A stretch of 64,000 nt of DNA from Zanthoxylum bungeanum (lineage: Eukaryota; Streptophyta; Magnoliopsida; Sapindales; Rutaceae), in contig SKCR01036776.1 of the NCBI GenBank assembly GCA_019454045.1, forward strand, positions 1 through 64,000, written 5' to 3'. Within the stretch, counting starts at the first letter, position 1; every line of letters begins with the position of its first letter. Below are positions 35,724 through 47,726 of this stretch, in pieces. A program made the translations under genes and the position numbers. The notes below the pieces were generated by a model. That model was not told the origin of the DNA. It did no database searches and was given only the letters and a program-made list of their open reading frames with translations.

Positions 35724-37715
35724 TGTTGGTTTCTATTAAGGTCCCAAGATCAATAATAAGCATGAAAACATGTGTGAATAACAATCGAGAAGCTGCGGAA
35801 TACTTACATCGATCGGTTGAGCGACGCGGTAGGCAACAAAATCAACTTTTCTGCCTTTGGACTGGTTCGACAGTGAGCAAATTTCTTCACTGTCTTTGGC
35901 ACGGTTTTGGTCCTTCGTCAAGCTCCAAGCTTCGTCGAACGATTCCCGGCTCATGGGTGGACTTCCCTATCACCTTCGCATGTCTCGTAAGTGTGCTAGC
36001 ACTTGTGATTTTGCCATAAAATCCACACTTGTGCTTCCCACTGCTCACGGCAGTTCACAGCAAACCAGAGAGATGAGAGAAAGAGAGAGTTATCTTTGTT
36101 GGTTCCAAATTTGTGTATTAAATACACACATTTGAATTTCAAATGCATTTGCCATGAATTTGGATTTCAAAAGTCAAGCCATAAATGGCTCCAACCACCA
36201 ACATCACTCAATTACATCAATCACAAGTTGTCAAGTCACATCACTCAAAGTGACAAGTGATTTAACACTTGATGCGACTAGTGATTTGACGCTTGATTTG
36301 ACTTGCGTGCCGTGATCGAATTCGAAATGCGAATGCGCTCGCAAATAATCCCGGGCTCGAGTTCGTTAATTCCAAATTAACGAATTTTCCGTTGCGTCGT
36401 AATTAAATGATTACGCCTAGCGAAATCACTATTCACATCGCTAACGAATTAATTCTAAATTAATTCGTTCGCCCGAATTAAAATCTAATTTTAATTCCGC
36501 GTCGAAATTCAATTTCGTTTAATATATCAAATATATTAATTTCACGATAATTCCAAATTAATCGTTATCTCTCTTTAATTGATATTTTATCCCAGATAAA
36601 ATATCTCCATAATTAATCCCAGATTAATTTTCTCTCTCTTCTAATTAATCCCAGATTAATTTAGAGTGCGAGTCATACGTCATCGGTGAATCTTTGGGAA
36701 GCGACCCATGAGATCCCCGGATATGTTGGCAGTAAATTCGGTCTTTGGACTATCCGAACACGTAAGTACTTCGTACTACGTTTATACCGATTTAAAAGAC
36801 AAGGTTGGCCTCTAGCAAAGCACCATGCCTACCCAATTCTCCGGAAATATCCTTACAGGAATAAAAGATCTGTATCAGGCGTAGTATACGTAGTATTGTG
36901 TATTTCTGTCCAGTATCGGATGATCACATGCTAGGCCTGGGGCTGGAATTGTGTCTGCCCCGTACGAAGCACATGTCGGATGTCTGGTGACTAGTCTCTA
37001 TAATCGGATAAACATGACCTTATCATAATATCCCGATAACTGCAGCATTTAAGAGAATCAGTCTCGTATCCTACGTGACCATCATCTCCACTATGACTGG
37101 AGTGATACTTCCGTCTTGACATCACACCCAACACACTACGATTCTCAATATACCCAGTATTGGCGTACACAGAACCTGTTAAAGCCCTAGACGACCGCAA
37201 CCAAAGTATATTGATTGTCGCAAGTATTAGCGGTGCAAGTCCCAGGTTAAGACCAAATACACCTACCCTGATTTCGGACTTCCATAGACATATAGTCATA
37301 CTACCAATGGAATTCCGAGGGGGTCTATCCAGAGCGAAGCTGTTTCCCGTTCCATCGGTAAAACACAACCTCCTATTACACTTGCATGAGTATCTTATAC
37401 CCAAATATATGAGAACTATGCCGTTGTTCCCTCACAACGCGCACAAGTGCAATTCTAGTCTTTTACGTATTTATCGATGTCAAATCTCGATAATACTCTA
37501 ACTAGGGATATTTAATGATTTATCCTTCGTGGACTGATACTGTCTCATATCATTCTCAATCCAGGAATAAATCATTGGGACCTCCTATCATTTATATATC
37601 TAGGTGATCTAATCACAAATGATAAGAGTGTAATCTCATTTGTCACATAGTTAATTTGTACAACAACACCATGATATGTACAAATAGTGACACTATGGGT
37701 CATAATTGTCCAACA
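35724..37715 (-). repeat. Element H 5' LTR
   Basis: 1992 bp on the minus strand, from TGTTGGACAATT at 37715 to the CCAACA complement at 35724. Palindrome array at about 36370-36660. Followed on the right by the target duplication atttg and the rest of G's leader. Confidence 0.95.
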
Positions 37716-39184
37716 ATTTGTGATTGAGCGCGTTTGGCAAGTAATTAAATGAATATTGCAAATTCAATTCTTGCCTCCCACTATTTTTCGGCGAGCCTCT
37801 AACCCTCTGTCGAGTACTCGGGAAACCGTGTTTCCTAGCGGGCTAGGATCCCGTTAAATATCACACAACCTTGACTTTGGCCAACAAATTGTATGATAAT
37901 TAATTACGTAGATCTCTAAGATCGATTGGATCCAATCCAATTCCTAGATCCAGTAGGGGGCTTCCAAGTTCGAAACATATATCTTATATATGCCAATACA
38001 TCCAATGTATTACCTAACCTTTTTCCTCGGAATCAACTAAGCCTTGGCTTTGGCGCAACAAACTTATTCATGCATCGCAACCATGTATTCACACAAGCAT
38101 GTTATCAATCAATCTAATCAAATTAATTAATCTGATAATTAGTGATCATCCAATGTTCAAACAACGATTTGATTTTGCTCGAGTCAAACTCGTTTTGCGA
38201 ATAAGTACTCAAAGTACGAATTCTCGAATTAAATTAAACTACATAATTAAATCCAATTCAATTTGTATTTAATACTAATTCGCTATTCAATTCCAAATTA
38301 AATACTACACTTTATTAACAAACCTATACGACTTAAATTCCAAATTTAATCATTACGGGTCTCAAAACCCGATTAACGTCCAACGTCAATTCAATTAAAG
38401 TCCAATGAGCTTTTAATTAATTTCTTAAGGCGTGGACTTTTGGTCAACTCGGGTCAAACCCAATAACCAAAGTCCAATCCGGGAGTTACCTCATAAGCCC
38501 AGAAATCAATTTTGGCCCATTAGGCCCAATTAAATTTTAAAGGTCCATTAGTCGAATTTGGGCTTTATGGAAGCGGTTTTGGGCCCAATTGGATCCAACC
38601 AATTTTGCCTAAACCCAACTTAGCACAACCAAGCCCAATAAGCCCATTTACAACTTTAAAAGTCCAATTTCCAAAATTAGGCCCAATATAATTAAATTAC
38701 AAATTCCAAATTCCCAATTTAATTACCAAAGTGTATATCATTATTAATTACCCAAATCAATATTTCCAAAACACCAAATTTGTACAATTAATCATGATCG
38801 TTAATATTAAATCATGTCCAACACAATTTAATTAAAATCAAACCCAATACATGCTATATCATTCTTGGCAATCATAGGGAATTTTAAATCGATTTCGATT
38901 TCAATCCAATTGAATCTACAATCAATATTAAATCAACATTCCCAATTGATTCAAGTCATCCAATGATCAAAAATCAAAACATTCCAAGACATATGGCACA
39001 TTGACATTCTCGGCCAAGCAAGAAATTTTGGGGAAAAATGTTCCAAACACAATTTCATCAAATTGATCCAATCAATCATCCACAAAACATCAATTAAGCA
39101 TATTAAATCATCCAATTTCATTATTCATGCTCAAAATCAATTTTACCCAAATTTTAAGCCCTAAACATTTTCATGCTCAACCTT
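37716..39184 (-). other. Element G leader, PBS-proximal part
   Basis: Resumes G's leader after H: the text tgagcgcgtttggcaagtaa matches H at 33637. It holds the hairpin pair (37821-37848). Near 38065 the segment carrying two of the three ggccaaagtcaag repeats is deleted: the text passes from gcaacaaactta to ttcatgcatcgcaacc, which is about 500 bases further on in H. The rest is ordinary leader sequence. Confidence 0.82.
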
Positions 39185-39197
39185 GCTCAAGATACCA
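39185..39197 (-). other. Element G primer-binding site
   Basis: On the minus strand tggtatcttgagc, close to tggtatcagagc, one base inside the 5' LTR end at 39199. It fixes the minus orientation of G. Confidence 0.85.
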
Positions 39198-39198
39198 T

Positions 39199-41281
39199 TG
39201 TTGGAGTTTACTAAGGTCCCAAGGATCAATAAACAAGCATGAAACACATGTGAATACATACGAGGGAGTCGCGGAATACTCACATCGATCGGTTGAGCGA
39301 CGCGGCAACGAACAAAAACTTGAAATTCTGCTCACTGCATGTCACGGCAGTGGCTGTGTGCAGTCCACTGTTTTCGGCCATTGGAGGTTCTTCGTCAAGC
39401 TCCAAGCTTCGTCAAACGATTCCAAGCTCATGGGTGGACTTCCCTATCACATTCGCATGTCTCTCGAAGTGTTAGCTCTCGATGATTTTTCCGCAAAATC
39501 ATCGCATTTTGCTTCCCATTTTCTCCTTGGCTCACTGCAGTGGACTACCAAACCAATGAAGAAATTTTCCCACCATGGGCGTGAGATGAAGAGAGAAAGA
39601 GAAAAGAGAAATTGAGAGTGTTGGTTGCCAAAAGTGTATCTAATACACATTTGTAAATTTCAAATTCATTTAGCATGAATTTGGCTTTCAAAAAGTCAAG
39701 CCTTAATGGCTCCAACCACACACATCACTCCATCAATCCATCAATCAATGAATAGTGACTGGCGTCAATCACTCAAAGTGAAAGACATCTATCACTTGAT
39801 TGACGAATGATGTGACGCTAGAAGCGACTAGCGATTTGACGCTTGATTTGACTTGCTTGCCACAATTGAATTCGAAATGCGAATGCGCTCGCAAATAATC
39901 CCGGGCTCGGGTTCGCTAATTCCAAATTAATGAATTTTCTGTTGCGTCCTAATTAAATCTAATTTAATTAAATAATCATGCCTAGCATAATTACTATTCA
40001 CGTCGCTAACGAATTAATTCTAAATTAATTCGTTCGCCCAAATTAAAATCTAATTTTAATTCCGCGTCGAAATCCAATTTCGTTTAATATATCGAATATA
40101 TTAATTTATCGATTAATTCCAAATTAATCGTTATCTCTCTTTAATTGATATTTTATCCCAGATAAAATATCTCTGTAATTAATCCCAGATTAATTTTCTC
40201 TCTCATCTAATTAATCCCAGATTAATTAAAAGTGCGAGTCATACGTCATCGGTGAATCTTCGGGAAGCGACCCATGAGATCCGCGGATATGTTGGTAGTA
40301 AATTCGGTCGTCGGACTATCCGAACACGTAAGTACCTAGTACTACGTTTATACCGATTTATAAGACAAGGTTGGCTTCTAGCAAAGCGTTATGCCTACCC
40401 AATTCTCCAGAAATATCGTTACAGGAATAAAGGATCTATATCAGGCGTAGTATACGTAGTATTGCATATGTCGATCCAGTATCGGATGATCACGTGCTAG
40501 GCCTGGGGCTGGAATTGTGTCTGCCCCGTACGAGACACATGTCAGATGTCTGGTAACTAGTCTCTATAATCGGATAAACCTGACCTTGTCATTTTATCCC
40601 GATGACTGCAGTACTTAAGAGTACCAGTACCGTATCCTATGTGACAATCATCTCCATATGACTGGAGTGACACTTCCGTCTTGACATCACACCCAACACA
40701 CTACGATTCTCGATATACCCATAAGAGGTGTACATAAAAACCGGTTAAAGCCCTGGACGACCAAAACCAAAGTATATTGATTGCCGCAAGTATTAGCGGT
40801 GCAAGTCTCAAGTTAAGACCAAATACACCTACCCTGATTTCGGACTTCCATAGACATATAGTCATACTACCAATGGAATTCCGAGGGGGTCTATCCAGAG
40901 CGAAGTTATTTCCCATACCATCGTTAAAACACAACCTCCTATTACACTTGCATGAGTATCTTATACCCAAATATATGAGAACTATGTCGTTATTGCCTCA
41001 CAACGCGCACAAGTGTAATACTAGTCTCTTACGTATTTATCGATGTCCAATCTCGATAATACTCTGACTATGGATATTTAATGATTTATCCTTCGTGGAC
41101 TGATACTGTCTCATATCATTCTCAATCCAGGAACAAATCATAAGGACCTCATATCATTTATATATCTTGGTGATCTAATCACAAATGATAAGAGTGTAAT
41201 CTCCTTTGTCACATAGTTAATTTGTACAACAACACCATGATCTGTACTAATAGTGACTCTATGGGTCATAATTGTCCAACA
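39199..41281 (-). repeat. Element G 5' LTR
   Basis: 2083 bp on the minus strand, from TGTTGGACAATT at 41281 to the CCAACA complement at 39199. Palindrome array at about 39920-40230. The right neighbour is E's 3' LTR starting at its position ~143. The U5 part differs from that of H and F (aacaaaaacttgaaattctg in place of the H text), so G is a slightly different lineage. Confidence 0.94.
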
Positions 41282-41966
41282 ATTAGTTCCGGATTAATAA
41301 GTTATGAGACAATATTAATCCACTAAGGTTTAATCATTAAAATATCCCTAGTCGTAGTATTATCGAGACTAGACATCGATAATGCGGAATAGACTAGTAT
41401 TTCACTTGTGCGTGTTGTGTGAGCATAACCGCATAGTTCTCATATATTTAAGTATTGGATACTTATGCAAGTGTAATAGGAGGTTGTGTTTACCGATGGT
41501 ACGGAAACAGCTCTGCTCTAGATAGAGCCCTCGGAATTCCATTGGTAGTATGGCTATGTGTGTATGGAAGTTCGAATCAGGGTAGGTGTATTTGGTCTTA
41601 ACCTGAGACTTGCATCGCTAATACTTCCGACAATCAATATACTTTGGTTTTGGTCGTCCAGGGATTTAACAGGTTCTGAGTACACCTATTCTGGGTATAT
41701 TGAGAATCGTAGTGTATTGGGTGTGATGTCAAGATGGAAGTAATCACTCCAATCATATGGAGATGATGGTCACGTAGGATACGGAACTGGTACTCTTGTA
41801 TGTTGCAGCTATCGGGATAATATGACTAGGTCATGTTTATCCGATTATAGAGACTAGTTACCAGAGATCTGATATGTGCTTCGTACGGGGCAGACACAAT
41901 TCCAGCACCAGGCCTGGCACGTGACATCCGATACTTGATCGAAATACGCAATACTATATATACTAC
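41282..41966 (+). repeat. Element E 3' LTR, left fragment
   Basis: Begins attagttccggattaataag, corresponding to about base 143 of the E 5' LTR, and runs in register to 41966, where element I starts. Continues at 51685. About 3 percent divergence from the 5' LTR in the first 190 bases by eye. The missing first bases were lost in the deletion that also truncated G. Confidence 0.9.
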
Positions 41967-43873
41967 TGTAGACAACAGAACCTGGGCGACGCTGTTCTAG
42001 GCTCGCGGCCTAGTTGGGAAGTACAAAATAACATGGAGTCGCCACCCGGTGTGAACCGGGACAAAGATTTAAGGCCGCACTCACCCCTCGCAAGGGAAGA
42101 CCTCAAACCATTGGGTTCGGAATGGTCCCTTACTTATGTCGTTGTGATGATATAATTTGTGCACTAAATCAACCGCATCTATCCAATAATCATGCTCAAG
42201 TGTACTTAGATCTAACATGCTTTCATCCAAATAATTCCATGCAATGTAACACAACAAGCATATTGAACCATTAAATCAACATGTATAAATCATTACCCAA
42301 ACGCATCATAAACTAAGAACATGCATAATGAACAACCTAAATATGCTTTAACAAACTAAATTAAACCATGCTTTAAATAATAAAATAACCTAAAGACTAT
42401 AACATGCTCAAATACAAGTTAGGATGAGACGAGATACGTGTATCTTAAGTGGTACGTGGCATTGTATCCCGAGTGCAGACCATACTACCGTCCATTCGGA
42501 ATCAGCTATCGAATTTACGTCCGGGTTTCCATCCGATATACCACAAAAGGGAACACATATCCCACTCATCCAATAATCACATCATGCTTCAAACGACTCT
42601 CATGCAATCATATATCAAAATAAATAAAACAAAGATAAAGAAGATAAGTAAAAAGGTGCCCTCAGGTCTAACCTCTTTTGCCGTCTAAGAAAGGGCGTTA
42701 CACGTCCGTGGAAGGGAGATTGATCTGATGCTTTTCCAACTCGTCTACTCAACATTTTCCCTCGTTGTTTGATGCTTGGCTGCTGTTTTAAATCCGTTTC
42801 GCTGCTGTTTCGCTGTTCTATTTCAGGTCGCTGTTTCAGGTGTTTAGTGGACTGTTTTGGGTGATTTTGAAGGCTTAGGGGGGTGCGTTTGTAAGGATTT
42901 TTTAGAGAAACTTTATGGAGGTTTTTGGGATAGTGTTTAGGTGATTTTAGGACTGTTTTGTGGGCTAAGGACGCAACAAAAACTGACCAGAAAAGAAGGT
43001 GAACTGCGGCAGTTCACAGGTGCAGTGGGGTGTTTTCAGGGACTGTTTTTGGGCTACGAATGGGGCTGTGTTTGGAGGGTTTTTAGTGCGACTTTAGGGC
43101 TGTGAATAAGGTTTATTTTAGGGTGTTTTGGGCTGTGAATGGGGGCTGGAACTCGGCAATGGAGGGTTAGTTTTAGGGTTTGGGCGTGAAGGGTGTTGAT
43201 GATGGAGGGAAGATGCGGCAATGGAGGCTATTGGATCTTGAAGGTGCGGCAATGGAGGCTTCAGGGGGATGCTTGGGCGTGCAATGGAGGCTTAAGAGAG
43301 TGCTTTAGGCGTGTGAGAGAGGTGTATGAGCTAGGTTTTGAATGGGGGTGAAGGCCTCTTTTTATAGGCAAAGAGAGAAGACTTTCCTAATTAGATTAGG
43401 AGGAATCTCCTAATTGATTTCTAATAAGGAATGCATCTCCTAATTAGGATTTGGGATTGGATTTGATTTGTAGGGATTTGATTTGATTTCTTTTATTTAG
43501 GTAAGGATTTAACAAGATTTAAACATGTGATTAATGTGCAATTACCTAAATAAAGGGCAATGGGCGTGAATCATGTCCAATGGCATAGGTTTGGTTTGAC
43601 TTGGTTTGACTTGGGTTGACTTGGGTATTTGGGCTTGGTTTGGGTTAGGTATGTGGTCTATGGGAGTTTTCGGCCTAAGGTGAGCTTAGAAACGGAGGTA
43701 TAACAAGCAACCGAAGCGAAAACAACGAGATTAAATCCATCAAAAATTCTATTTTCCAACTTTACCCTTCCACCCTTCCAACGTCCGTTTCCCGCGACTT
43801 TCATGACTAAAGAAGTAGTTGCCTCCATACGAGACTCATCATTGGGCTAATGTGTAAAAATACAATGCCTACA
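41967..43873 (-). repeat. Element I 3' LTR
   Basis: 1907 bp. Plus strand reads TGTAGACAACAG to ATGCCTACA; on the element's own strand it begins TGTAGGCATTG and ends CTGTTGTCTACA. A TATA-like tataaaaag lies on the minus strand at about 43354-43364. Next to the PPT, so this is the 3' copy. Confidence 0.95.
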
Positions 43874-43887
43874 GTCGCCCCCACTTT
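43874..43887 (-). other. Element I polypurine tract
   Basis: On the minus strand aaagtgggggcgac directly before the 3' LTR. This purine run primes plus-strand DNA synthesis and confirms orientation. Confidence 0.88.
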
Positions 43888-43994
43888 GATGGGACTTGTG
43901 CAGTGTGTGACAATGACAATCCTATCAAAGTACGTGCAATGCATTTTTACTTACCTGGCTCGCCAGCTGTCACCTGGTCTGCCTGCTGTGCTGA

Positions 43995-44875
43995 GTTGAT
44001 AATGCTAATCCCTGTACCTAGGGCGTCGCGGTTGCGTCTCCATACCTAGAGTGCCGCAGTGATGATGTTGGTTGTCTGAGTGCTAACCCCATACCTAGGG
44101 TGTCGCAGTGACGCCTCCGTACCTAGAGTGCCACAAATGTCTGAATAGTCCACATGCCGTACCTGGCGTGCTAACCCCGTACCTAGGGCGTCACTGTGGT
44201 CTGAATGCTAACCCCGTACCTAGGGTGTCGCGGTGACGTCTCCGTACCTAGAGAGCCACAAATGTCTGAGTAGTCCACATGTCGTACCTGGCGTGCTAAC
44301 CCCGTACCTAAGGCGTCGCTGTGGTCTGAATGCTAACCCCGTACCTAGGGTGTCGCAGTGACGTCTCCGTACCTAGAGAGCCACAAATGTCTGAGTGCTA
44401 ACCCCGTACCTAGGGTGTCGCAGTGACGCCTCCGTACCTAGAGTGCCACAAATGTCTGAGTGCTAACCCCGTACCTAGGGTGTCGCGGTGATGTCTCCGT
44501 ACCTAGAGAGCCACAAATGTCTGAGTGCTAACCCCGTACCTAGGGTGTCGCGGTGACGTCTCCGTACCTAGAGAGCCACAAATGTCTGAGTGCTAACCCC
44601 GTACCTAGGGTGTCGCAGTGACGCCTCCGTACCTAGAGTGCCACAAATGTCTGAATAGTCCACATGCCGTACCTGGCGTGCTAACCCCGTACCTAGGGCG
44701 TCGCTGTGGTCTGAATGCTAACCCCGTACCTAGGGTGTCGCATGACGCCTCCGTACCTAGAGTGCCACAAATGTCTGAGTGCTAACCCCGTACCTAGGGT
44801 GTCGCGGTGACATCTCCGTACCTAGAGAGCCACAAATGTCTGAATGCTAACCCCGTACCTAGGGTGTCGCAGCTG
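43995..44875 (-). repeat. 65-bp tandem array in element I 3' region
   Basis: Units begin ctaaccccgtacctaggg and recur with a 65-base step (44333, 44398, 44463, 44528, 44593) plus longer steps of about 125 bases (44083, 44208, 44333; 44593 to 44718), in which a variant ctggcgtgctaacccc unit is added. About 13 starts in all. Each unit also holds the smaller word cgtacctag twice, so the 65-mer looks like an older duplication. Such arrays in the 3' untranslated region are known for plant Tat/Ogre elements and can seed satellites. Confidence 0.9.
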
Positions 44876-44879
44876 TGAT

Positions 44880-45190
44880 ATATCCATGTCCGGAGTGCCG
44901 TACCTGGCTGAACTGATCTGATATCTCCATACCCGAGTGCCGTACCTGGCTGACTGATATCCCATACCCGGAGTGTCGTACCTGGCTGATCTGATATCTC
45001 CATACCCGGAGTGCCGTACCTGGCTGATCTGATATCTCCATACCCGGAGTGCCGTACCTGGCTGATCTGATATCTTCATACCCGGAGTGCCGTACCTGGC
45101 TAAAACTGATCTGATATCTCCATACCCGGAGTGCCGTACCTGGCTGATCTGATACCTCCATGCCCGAGTGCCGTACCTGGCTGAAACTGA
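44880..45190 (-). repeat. 38-bp tandem array in element I 3' region
   Basis: Units such as ctgatctgatatctccatac followed by ccggagtgccgtacctgg repeat with a mostly 38-base step (44973, 45011, 45049, 45087), with one 44-base and some shorter steps. About eight copies. It shares the word gtacctgg with the neighbouring 65-bp array, so the two may have a common origin. Long open frames on the minus strand here come from the repeat and are not genes. Confidence 0.88.
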
Positions 45191-46470
45191 TTTGAACCAA
45201 TGTGGGCCTCGCCCACAGAATGCCATACCCCAGGTCTACTACTACTGATGCCGATTCTCTATTTTGCACACTGTAGTGCCTCTCTTTGAGATAATCTTGA
45301 TAGCTAAACATATTTTTGTCCTCAACGGATGCTTCGCGTCAAAGCCAAAGAATCTTCAAAGTATTCGACATACTCAAACCCAATCCCCTGAATGGGTGAT
45401 CTGAACCAGACTCCTAGTGTGTGTGTGTGCTAAGGCTCCTTCGCAGCTTATTCCTTAAGTCAGCCAACTCGATGATTTCGCTTCGGAGAATCGGATCAGT
45501 GGGTCTAACCAACCTGGATGTCTGGGTCACATTCTGTGATTACTGTAGCATACTTAACATGATATGGTCTTCTTTTATTGCATCGTCTCTTTCTTTTCAT
45601 TATTTTCCTTCATTTTTTCTTTTTTTTTTTCTTTTCTTTTCTCTTTTTCTTTTTCTGACTCACCTACCCTTTAAGGTAGCATTTCTCCTCATGGTGGTCC
45701 TAATACTCGCCCATGGGTAGCTTCACGCTTATCGGTTATAGGCGGTCTATTTCTTTTCTTTTCATTGTAGAGACTTTTCTTTCTTTCTTTATTTTCCAAC
45801 CATATCATGTATCGTAGCAAAGGCAAATCAGTGTGGACATCCAGGCAAACGGTCATTCACCAATCCACCATCTCTTCAACTAGTCATCTTATCAACCGCT
45901 CAGGCTTCTACTGTTGAGATACCTTTTCAAGTGCTTCATGAGTCCAGCTGAGATCAATCCATTCAGAATACCGGATAAGAGCGCGTCTCGCGCTTCTCGC
46001 TTCTAAGGCTTCTCCCTACAGCACATAATGTCATCACCGGACATATGTTTAACCATCAAAGACTTATCTCTCTCACTTTTTTTTTTTTTTTTACTCACTC
46101 ACTCACTCAATCAAAGGAATTCTTCCTCTTTACTGCTGACCATGTGGGCTTCGCCCCCGGGATCCATACCCGAAATTCAAACTCAAAATGGGCCTTAACC
46201 CTCAGATTACCATCTGAATCTTAACACCGATGTGGACCTCAGCCCTAGGATTTCTTCCCAAATTCAATACAGTGCTTTCGCTGTTTCTGATTGGCTTGTC
46301 TTTGCCGCTTTCTCTTTTATTCTTCGATACCTATGAATATAAAACAAAAACACAAAACACGCAAAAAAAAAGGAATGCAATAATGGGTTATATGTGTGCA
46401 TGCATGCATGAGTTCTCTTTATCCCCGTTGGGTTAGGTCTTCTGCGCGGTGACTATTCAGTCTTCTGTCC
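45191..46470 (-). other. Element I remaining 3' untranslated region
   Basis: Non-coding sequence between the tandem arrays and the integrase end. It contains pyrimidine-rich low-complexity tracts (about 45600-45655 and 45770-45795), a T run followed by ctcactcactcactc at 46077-46105, and atgcatgcatg at 46400. No gene found. Confidence 0.75.
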
Positions 46471-46471
46471 C

Positions 46472-47726
46472 TCAAGCAAAATACAACTTCAATCTGTCAA
46501 CATTGATCGGCTCGGTGAACTCATTCCCTTCCAAGTCCGACAGTCTCACTGCTCCATTTCCCATTACCTTCTGAACAATGTATGGTCCTTCCCAATTTGG
46601 TCTGAACTTCCCTCTTGGGTCTGTCGTCGACGGCTTCGACTGCTTAAGTACCAGATCACCTTTCTTGATCTTGGTAGGACGCACCTTCCTATTAAATGCT
46701 CGGGCCAACCTCTTCTGATATATCTGCATGTGATGCAAGGACTTCATCATCTTCTCATCCATCAATGCTAACTGCTCAACCTCTGCGAGGTCCATTCTCG
46801 TTCAGGCAATTCTGCTTCTGCTAACACCCGCATGGACTGTATCTCAACTTCCACCGGCAGTACCGCTTCCATTCCATAGACTAAAGAGTAAGGCGTAGCT
46901 CCAGTTGCTGTCCTTACAGAAGTTCTGTATCCCCACAAGGCATACGACAGCTTATCAGCCCAGTCTTTGTAATTCTCCGTCATCTTCACCAGAATCGTCT
47001 TTATTGTCTTGTTGGCTGCCTCAACTGCTCCATTAGCCTGCGGTCTGTATGGTGAAGACTTATGATGACCTATCCCATACCTCTGTAACATCGCCTTGGT
47101 CTCTCCTGAAACTGGACTCCATTGTCCGTAACCACGTGATGCGGCATACCGTACCGGCATATGAGATTCCGGGCTATGAACTTAGCCATTTGTTTTGCTG
47201 TAACATTACGGAATGACTCGGCTTCTACCCATTTCGGAGAAGTAGTCCATCGCTACCACTATAAAGTGATGTCCGTTTGACGCATTCGGCCGAATCTCTC
47301 CAATCATATCAATTCCCCATGCTGAGAAAGGCCACGGTTCTAACAACCCGTGCAATTCTGTATGCGGAAATGATTCAAATTCCCATGCGCTTGACAATCA
47401 TGACAGTGCTTTACCAGCTTCGCGCAGTCGGCTTCCATGGTTGACCAGTAAAAGCCTTGTCTCACAATCTTGCGGGACAAGTTCAATCCGTTCATATGCG
47501 GTCCACAGACACCAGCATGCACTTCATCCATTATCTTCTGAGCTTCTTCCTTGCTCAAGCATTTCAGCTGAACACCATTCGCTTGCCTCTTGTAGAGTTC
47601 TCCCTTCAGACTCACATACTGAGAAGCCCATTTCTGAATGGCTATTCGGTCTTTTTCTACTAGCTTCCTCTGGGAGTTCCCTATGCTCCAGATACCTATG
47701 AATATCATGATACCAAGGTTTTCCAT
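46472..47726 (-). pseudogene. Element I integrase (frameshifted)
   Basis: Integrase that would join element DNA to the chromosome. Read leftwards: an HHCC zinc domain (HAGVCGPH then HCHDC) in 47340-47726; first catalytic Asp in WGIDMIGEI (47206-47397); second Asp in VVTDNGVQF near 47118-47136; catalytic Glu in YRPQANGAVEAANK (46768-47160); and a C-terminal module with PNWEGPYIV (46472-46795), the GPY/F motif of Ty3/gypsy. All catalytic residues are present, but frames change near 47380, 47110 and 46780, and part of the zinc-core linker is disturbed, so it is inactive. The last frame ends KLYFA at 46475. Confidence 0.9.

Larger units (their letters stand above)
27864..37715 (-). mobile_element. 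Element H: minus-strand Ty1/copia with both LTRs, inside G
   Basis: 9852 bp, with LTRs at 27864-29889 and 35724-37715, the PBS at 35710-35722 and the PPT at 29890-29900. The perfect duplication atttg is at 27859-27863 and 37716-37720. It is the only copia copy here with complete structure and no nested insert, so it shows the full layout: LTR about 2.0 kb, leader about 2.3 kb, gag about 0.6 kb, pol about 2.9 kb. gag and pol are riddled with stops, several shared with F and G, while the insertion footprint is clean. It must have used enzymes made by another copy. Confidence 0.95.
22764..41281 (-). mobile_element. Element G: minus-strand Ty1/copia inside E 3' LTR, left end deleted
   Basis: Its 5' LTR is at 39199-41281 and its 3' LTR at 22764-24166, cut at the left. 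The PBS (39185-39197) and PPT (24167-24178) confirm the orientation. The right flank (attag, 41282-41286) is inside E's 3' LTR at about position 143, so G inserted there. On the left, E's pol is joined directly to the middle of G's 3' LTR. One deletion explains this: it removed the rest of E's pol, the first ~140 bases of E's 3' LTR and the last ~600 bases of G's 3' LTR. H sits in G's leader. Coding is decayed throughout. Confidence 0.88.

Noticed and set aside
43995..44875. Regular direct repeats considered as a CRISPR array.
   Set aside because: The whole 65-bp unit is repeated with no unique spacers, and the host is a plant; it is a tandem satellite-like array.
44794..45311. Overlapping minus-strand open frames rich in WRYQIS and QVRHSG phrases.
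   Set aside because: They are produced by the 38-bp tandem array in the 3' region of element I, not by a gene.
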